Source of the DNA: Melanopsichium pennsylvanicum
Lineage: Eukaryota; Basidiomycota; Ustilaginomycetes; Ustilaginales
Assembly (NCBI GenBank): GCA_900208305.1
Contig: OAPG01000002.1
Coordinates: forward strand, 248,001 to 312,000
Direction of reading: 5' to 3'
Length of the DNA: 64,000 bases
Below, in pieces: positions 60,458 through 64,000 of the stretch. The notes beneath the pieces are model-generated. The model was not told where the DNA came from. It did no database searches and saw only the letters and a list, made by a program, of their open reading frames with translations. The stretch's first letter is position 1. Each line of letters opens with the position of its first letter. The position numbers and the translations under genes are program-made.

Positions 60458-61685
60458 ATGTCCGCTCAAGCCACAGCAACCAACGCAGTCGCCGCCACCC
60501 CTGAGTCAGGTGCATTGGCTGCCCCTCAGAAACCCTTTCAGACCAAGCTCGTGCTTCTTGGTTAGTAGCTTACCGTCCCACGCATTCTTACTGCTTTGAG
60601 GCTCGAGAATCTCAACTGTTTCCGAACTACACCCTTTTTACTGACCTAAACGGTACTGCCCTCTGTCCCCTTTCGCTGATGAACCGACAAATCACTCGAT
60701 ACTTTGCACTGTCATTTCATCTGGCTCTCATCTGGCTTTCCCACCCTTGAACATCAACGTCGTGTTCACCCTATCAAATCGACTGCGTCGGTCATGACAA
60801 CGACCATCCTTGCTACATTTCTGATGTACAGGCGAAGCCGCAGTCGGCAAATCTTCAGTCGTCCTGCGATTCGTTCAGAACGATTTCCAAGAGAACAAGG
60901 AGCCTACTATCGGTGCTGCTTTCCTGACTGTACGTACTCCTTGTCGGTTTGCTCTCCCAATTCCGGGTCCATCTCAGTCCGCAGCTCATTGACACTGAAC
61001 CCTTTGCTTCCTCTTGGTATGCTTACTTTGATGAATGTTTCTTCTTACCTGCACCCCGTGGATTCAAATCGTACTCGAATAGCAAAAATGCCGCCTCGAA
61101 GATCGACTCATCAAGTTTGAGATCTGGGACACTGCGGGACAGGAACGATTTCACTCGCTTGCTCCCATGTACTATCGCAACGCACAGGCTTCTGCCATCA
61201 TCTACGACGTTACCAAAGCTTCTTCGTTCGAAAAGGCCAAATCGTGGGTCAAGGAGCTTCAACGTCAGGCTAACCCCAACATTGTCATCGCTCTGGTGGG
61301 CAACAAGATTGACCTGCTCAATGAGTCGTCCTCCTCAACCTCGGCCAATGATGAGGCCGAGGATGAAGATGATGAGACAGCGACGACCACGCCAGAGGCG
61401 AGTGGTGACAGTCTCAGGGCGGTGCCCAAGGATGAGGCAGAGGCATATGCAAAGGAGGCCGGCCTGTTGTTCTTTGAGACCAGTGCAAAGACGGGTGAGG
61501 GTGTGGTCGAGGTGTTCACCGAGATCGCAAAGAAGATTCCAATCGATTTGCATCTCGCGAGAAACGCGGCTGCTAGCGCAGCTGGTGGCAATGGTGCAAG
61601 GCAGGCTAGTGGAGGTCAGCAGGGTGCTGTGGATCTACAGAACAGTCAGCAAGGAGTTAACCGAAAGGAGGCTTGCAACTGTTGA
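60458..61685 (+). CDS. YPT5: Rab5-type small GTPase (Ypt5/Vps21)
   Basis: An early-endosome Rab GTPase controlling fusion and endosome motility. Three exons: 60458-60560, 60832-60929 and 61083-61685. Splicing joins LVLLG with EAAVGKSS (P-loop, residues 35-43) and restores the Rab5 effector region [20 protein letters not shown] is G3, NKID (141-144) G4 and ETSAK (199-203) G5. The C-terminus CNC is a double-cysteine geranylgeranylation signal. The 267-residue protein is about 50 longer than usual. The main addition is an acidic Ser/Thr/Glu/Asp-rich insert at about 148-180, between G4 and G5. There is also an Ala/Gln-rich hypervariable tail. The first intron is long for this window (271 nt). Confidence 0.94.
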
Positions 61686-62506
61686 AGACTCGAATTCCGT
61701 TTGGAAAGCATTTGTCGACTTCTAAACCTGCAATCAAATTCCGACGATCACGGGAAGAAGTCGAGCTGAATGTCAGATGCTTGCGTTGTTACCTGCTGCC
61801 ATTATCATCCCGCTTGCATGGACTCGCTGTGTACATATACCACCATCGCTGCCCTGTTTTTCTTTCAGTCGCTGTATACGCTTTGTTTGTCGCAATCTCG
61901 ATCTACACGAATATGGCTTGCGTGACTCTGCTGTGTTGTGTATCTCCTGCGGCTGAATATGTTTTCAACATGAGGTTTGCGCAAACGGGATCAATGTTAA
62001 GATGCTTGGTTGCAACAAAGTTTAAAATCAAAATCAAGTGGAATTCGGTGGAATTCGGTGTGAAAATCAGAGACTGTGAGACACAGCTCGCACGAACCCG
62101 ATCTTTTGGGTTGATTCTGTCGTACAAGGAATATAGAAGGTGAACGTCAGCGGCAAAGGTGGACACGTAGCGTCCACAACGTGTAGGGAACAGCTGCTGA
62201 AACAAGGCTCATTCCACGCATTTCTTCCAGCTCACCCACACTTGAGAGCCAGAGAGCAACACCTTAATTCAACACTCTGCTTCTTGTAGTGTGTAACTTT
62301 GTTACCCACCCTTGAGATCCTCGCTCCCTGTCAACTCTTGACGTTTCTTCAAGATCCAGCCGCAAGAGTCTGCGCTATCCACAACTTCTAGAACAAGACC
62401 TCTGGGAAATCTTGAATCACGCAATTTAGGCTGCCTTCTTCACGCTTGTCCTGATCCATCACCTTCCTAACGCAGACAATCGAGCCCGGGCGGCTCTGCT
62501 CTCACC
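61686..62506. other. intergenic Rab5/LHS1
   Basis: 820 nt; contains a short direct repeat of GTGGAATTCG near 62038-62060. A frame at 61673-62143 begins inside the Rab5 end and shows no family likeness. Confidence 0.45.
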
Positions 62507-64000
62507 ATGCGACTCACAGTAGGCCTCGGCCGCAGCAGCATCATGCTGAGCATCCTTGCGCTCTTGACCATCACCCTTCTCTCCGCACCCACAAGCGCAA
62601 TGGGCGTAGTCGCCTTCGACTACGGTACAGAATGGATGAAAGTGTCGCTCGTCAAACCTGGGTTGCCCTTTGATGTGGTGCTAGATCGCGATTCCAAGCG
62701 CAAGATCCAATCGGCCGTCTCGTTCAAGAAATGGGGTCTGGACGAGGAAATCCTGTTCGGCACCAACGCTTTCAACCACGCCACACGCGAACCCAAACAA
62801 TCCTTCTACGCTCTCAAGACTCTACTCGGTCGCACCACCTCAGACCAAGACAAGCAATACGTCGATCTCTATACATCCATTTTTGGCAACGACGTCATCT
62901 CTTCCGATCGCGCAACATGCTCATTGAAACGTCCCTACGAACCCAATCCGAAACTGTCCTCTCTTCCCGTCCTCACCGTGGAGGAGTTGGTGGGAATGCA
63001 GTTCGAATACGCGAAAAAGCTGGCCGAAGAGACGGCAGGAGAACGAGTCAACCCTTCGCTCCCCTCGGGATTCAACATTGGCTCGTTTGGAGGACTCGAT
63101 GCCGTCGTCACCGTTCCAGCGTTTTTCAACGCTCAGGAACGCCAAGCCGTTGTCGATTCGGCCATCCTCGCAGGCTTCCGTCCCAGGCTCGTATCCGACG
63201 GTGCGGCTGCTGCGGTCAACTATGCTCAAACCAGAACGTTCCCCAAACCAGAAAAGCATCTGTTTTTCGATGTAGGAAGCGGAAGTGTTCGCGCCACCGT
63301 CGTCGAATTTAGCACCAAACCCGTGGTGATCGATTCGATTCTGAGCGTAGGTAAAGCGCAGAAGGAGGCGGTCATCGTAGACGTCAAGGGTGTCGGTTGG
63401 GAACGCAACATTGGCGGATTGAAACTCGACCTCATCCTGCGAGACAAGCTGGCTGCCGAATTCGACGCCAAGCACGGTGCACAGATTGGAAGCTCCATCA
63501 CTTCCAACCACCGTGCAATGGCTAGGTTGCTCAAGGAAGCCAACCGCATCAAGCACATCTTGAGTGCCAATGATGCGGCGTCGAGCTCGGTGGAATCGTT
63601 GGTGGACGAGATTGATTTCCGAAGCATGATCCAGCGTCAGGAGTTTGAAGATGCAGTTATTGCGGCTGGGCTGGTTCCCAAGTTCACCTCTCCGATCGAC
63701 CAAGCGCTGGCCAATGCGGGTTTCAAGTTGGGAGACATCAACTCGATCGTTCTCGTAGGTGGTGGTACTCGTGTTCCGCTTGTGCAGAATGCACTTCGCG
63801 AGGCAGGCATTCCGGATACAAAGTTAGCCCAGAACGTTAATGCCGACGAAGCCGCAGTTATGGGCGCCGCTTTCTACGGTGCCAGTTTCAACCCTCAATT
63901 CCGCATGAAGGAGATTCGTGCGTACGACTTGATCCCTTATGCTGTCAACCTCAAAGACGCGGATGGCAAAGTGGAAACCATCTTCCCCGCCGCGTCCTAC
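62507..64000 (+). CDS. LHS1: ER-lumenal Hsp70-like chaperone Lhs1/GRP170, 3' truncated by window
   Basis: A large Hsp70 relative of the ER lumen, nucleotide exchange factor for BiP/Kar2 and holdase for unfolded proteins. The ATG at 62507 (CACCATG) opens 498 codons that run off the window. A signal peptide covers about residues 1-31 (hydrophobic core IMLSILALLTITLLS, then APTSA). The actin-like ATPase domain begins GVVAFDYGTEWMKVSLV. Further family marks are VVTVPAFFNAQER, LFFDVGSGSVRATVV, IGGLKLD and VLVGGGTRVPLVQ. Divergence from classical Hsp70 at the first phosphate loop (DYGTEWMKV) and the lack of the usual GTT...SCV pattern favour Lhs1. Confidence 0.93.
   Translation, partial: MRLTVGLGRSSIMLSILALLTITLLSAPTSAMGVVAFDYGTEWMKVSLVKPGLPFDVVLDRDSKRKIQSAVSFKKWGLDEEILFGTNAFNHATREPKQSFYALKTLLGRTTSDQDKQYVDLYTSIFGNDVISSDRATCSLKRPYEPNPKLSSLPVLTVEELVGMQFEYAKKLAEETAGERVNPSLPSGFNIGSFGGLDAVVTVPAFFNAQERQAVVDSAILAGFRPRLVSDGAAAAVNYAQTRTFPKPEKHLFFDVGSGSVRATVVEFSTKPVVIDSILSVGKAQKEAVIVDVKGVGWERNIGGLKLDLILRDKLAAEFDAKHGAQIGSSITSNHRAMARLLKEANRIKHILSANDAASSSVESLVDEIDFRSMIQRQEFEDAVIAAGLVPKFTSPIDQALANAGFKLGDINSIVLVGGGTRVPLVQNALREAGIPDTKLAQNVNADEAAVMGAAFYGASFNPQFRMKEIRAYDLIPYAVNLKDADGKVETIFPAASY

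Overview
The window looks like a gene-dense piece of a basidiomycete nuclear chromosome, most likely a smut fungus or related Ustilaginales yeast. The evidence is many single-exon genes, short GT-AG introns of about 65-215 nt, long disordered extensions on otherwise conserved proteins, pyrimidine-rich leaders, and a glyoxal oxidase of the kind known from smuts. Species cannot be decided from the sequence. No CRISPR, operon or prokaryotic feature is present.

Layout. 1-6.6 kb: a possible partial ORF at the edge, TEF1 (EF-1 alpha), a C-terminal bZIP factor and an oddly shaped tRNA gene. 6.6-15 kb: a protein whose C-terminus resembles Sld7, a 1293-residue coiled-coil protein convergent with it, and MET6 with a 5-nt first exon. 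16.5-23.8 kb: a GRAM-TBC-EF-hand Rab GAP, a pseudogene copy of the TEF1 3' end, calcineurin A, and a small proline-rich protein. 23.8-29.5 kb: the most accessory part, with an intron-containing tRNA-Pro, a decayed pogo-like transposase, a disordered/coiled-coil protein and a doubtful second relic. 29.5-36.9 kb: RFC5, an unidentified four-exon gene, DBP6 and TFB4. 36.9-41.4 kb: a 2.6 kb gene-poor stretch followed by a secreted glyoxal oxidase. 41.9-51 kb: mS41, COX18, MPH1/FANCM and centrin CDC31. 51-64 kb: SQS1, an enlarged serine palmitoyltransferase small-subunit-like protein, CSN3, NC2 alpha, a Rab5 GTPase with an acidic insertion, and the 5' part of LHS1, cut by the window end.

Most genes are unrelated housekeeping functions: translation, replication and repair, transcription, ribosome assembly, Ca2+ signalling, membrane traffic, mitochondrial biogenesis and ER folding. 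I see no functional cluster and no clear new multi-gene system. The points most worth a second look are the TEF1 3' duplication, the tRNA at 6184, the pogo relic beside tRNA-Pro, the extended ssSPT and Rab5 proteins, and several genes with no recognisable family. Exon borders were read by eye from splice motifs, frame and family alignment, without transcript data.
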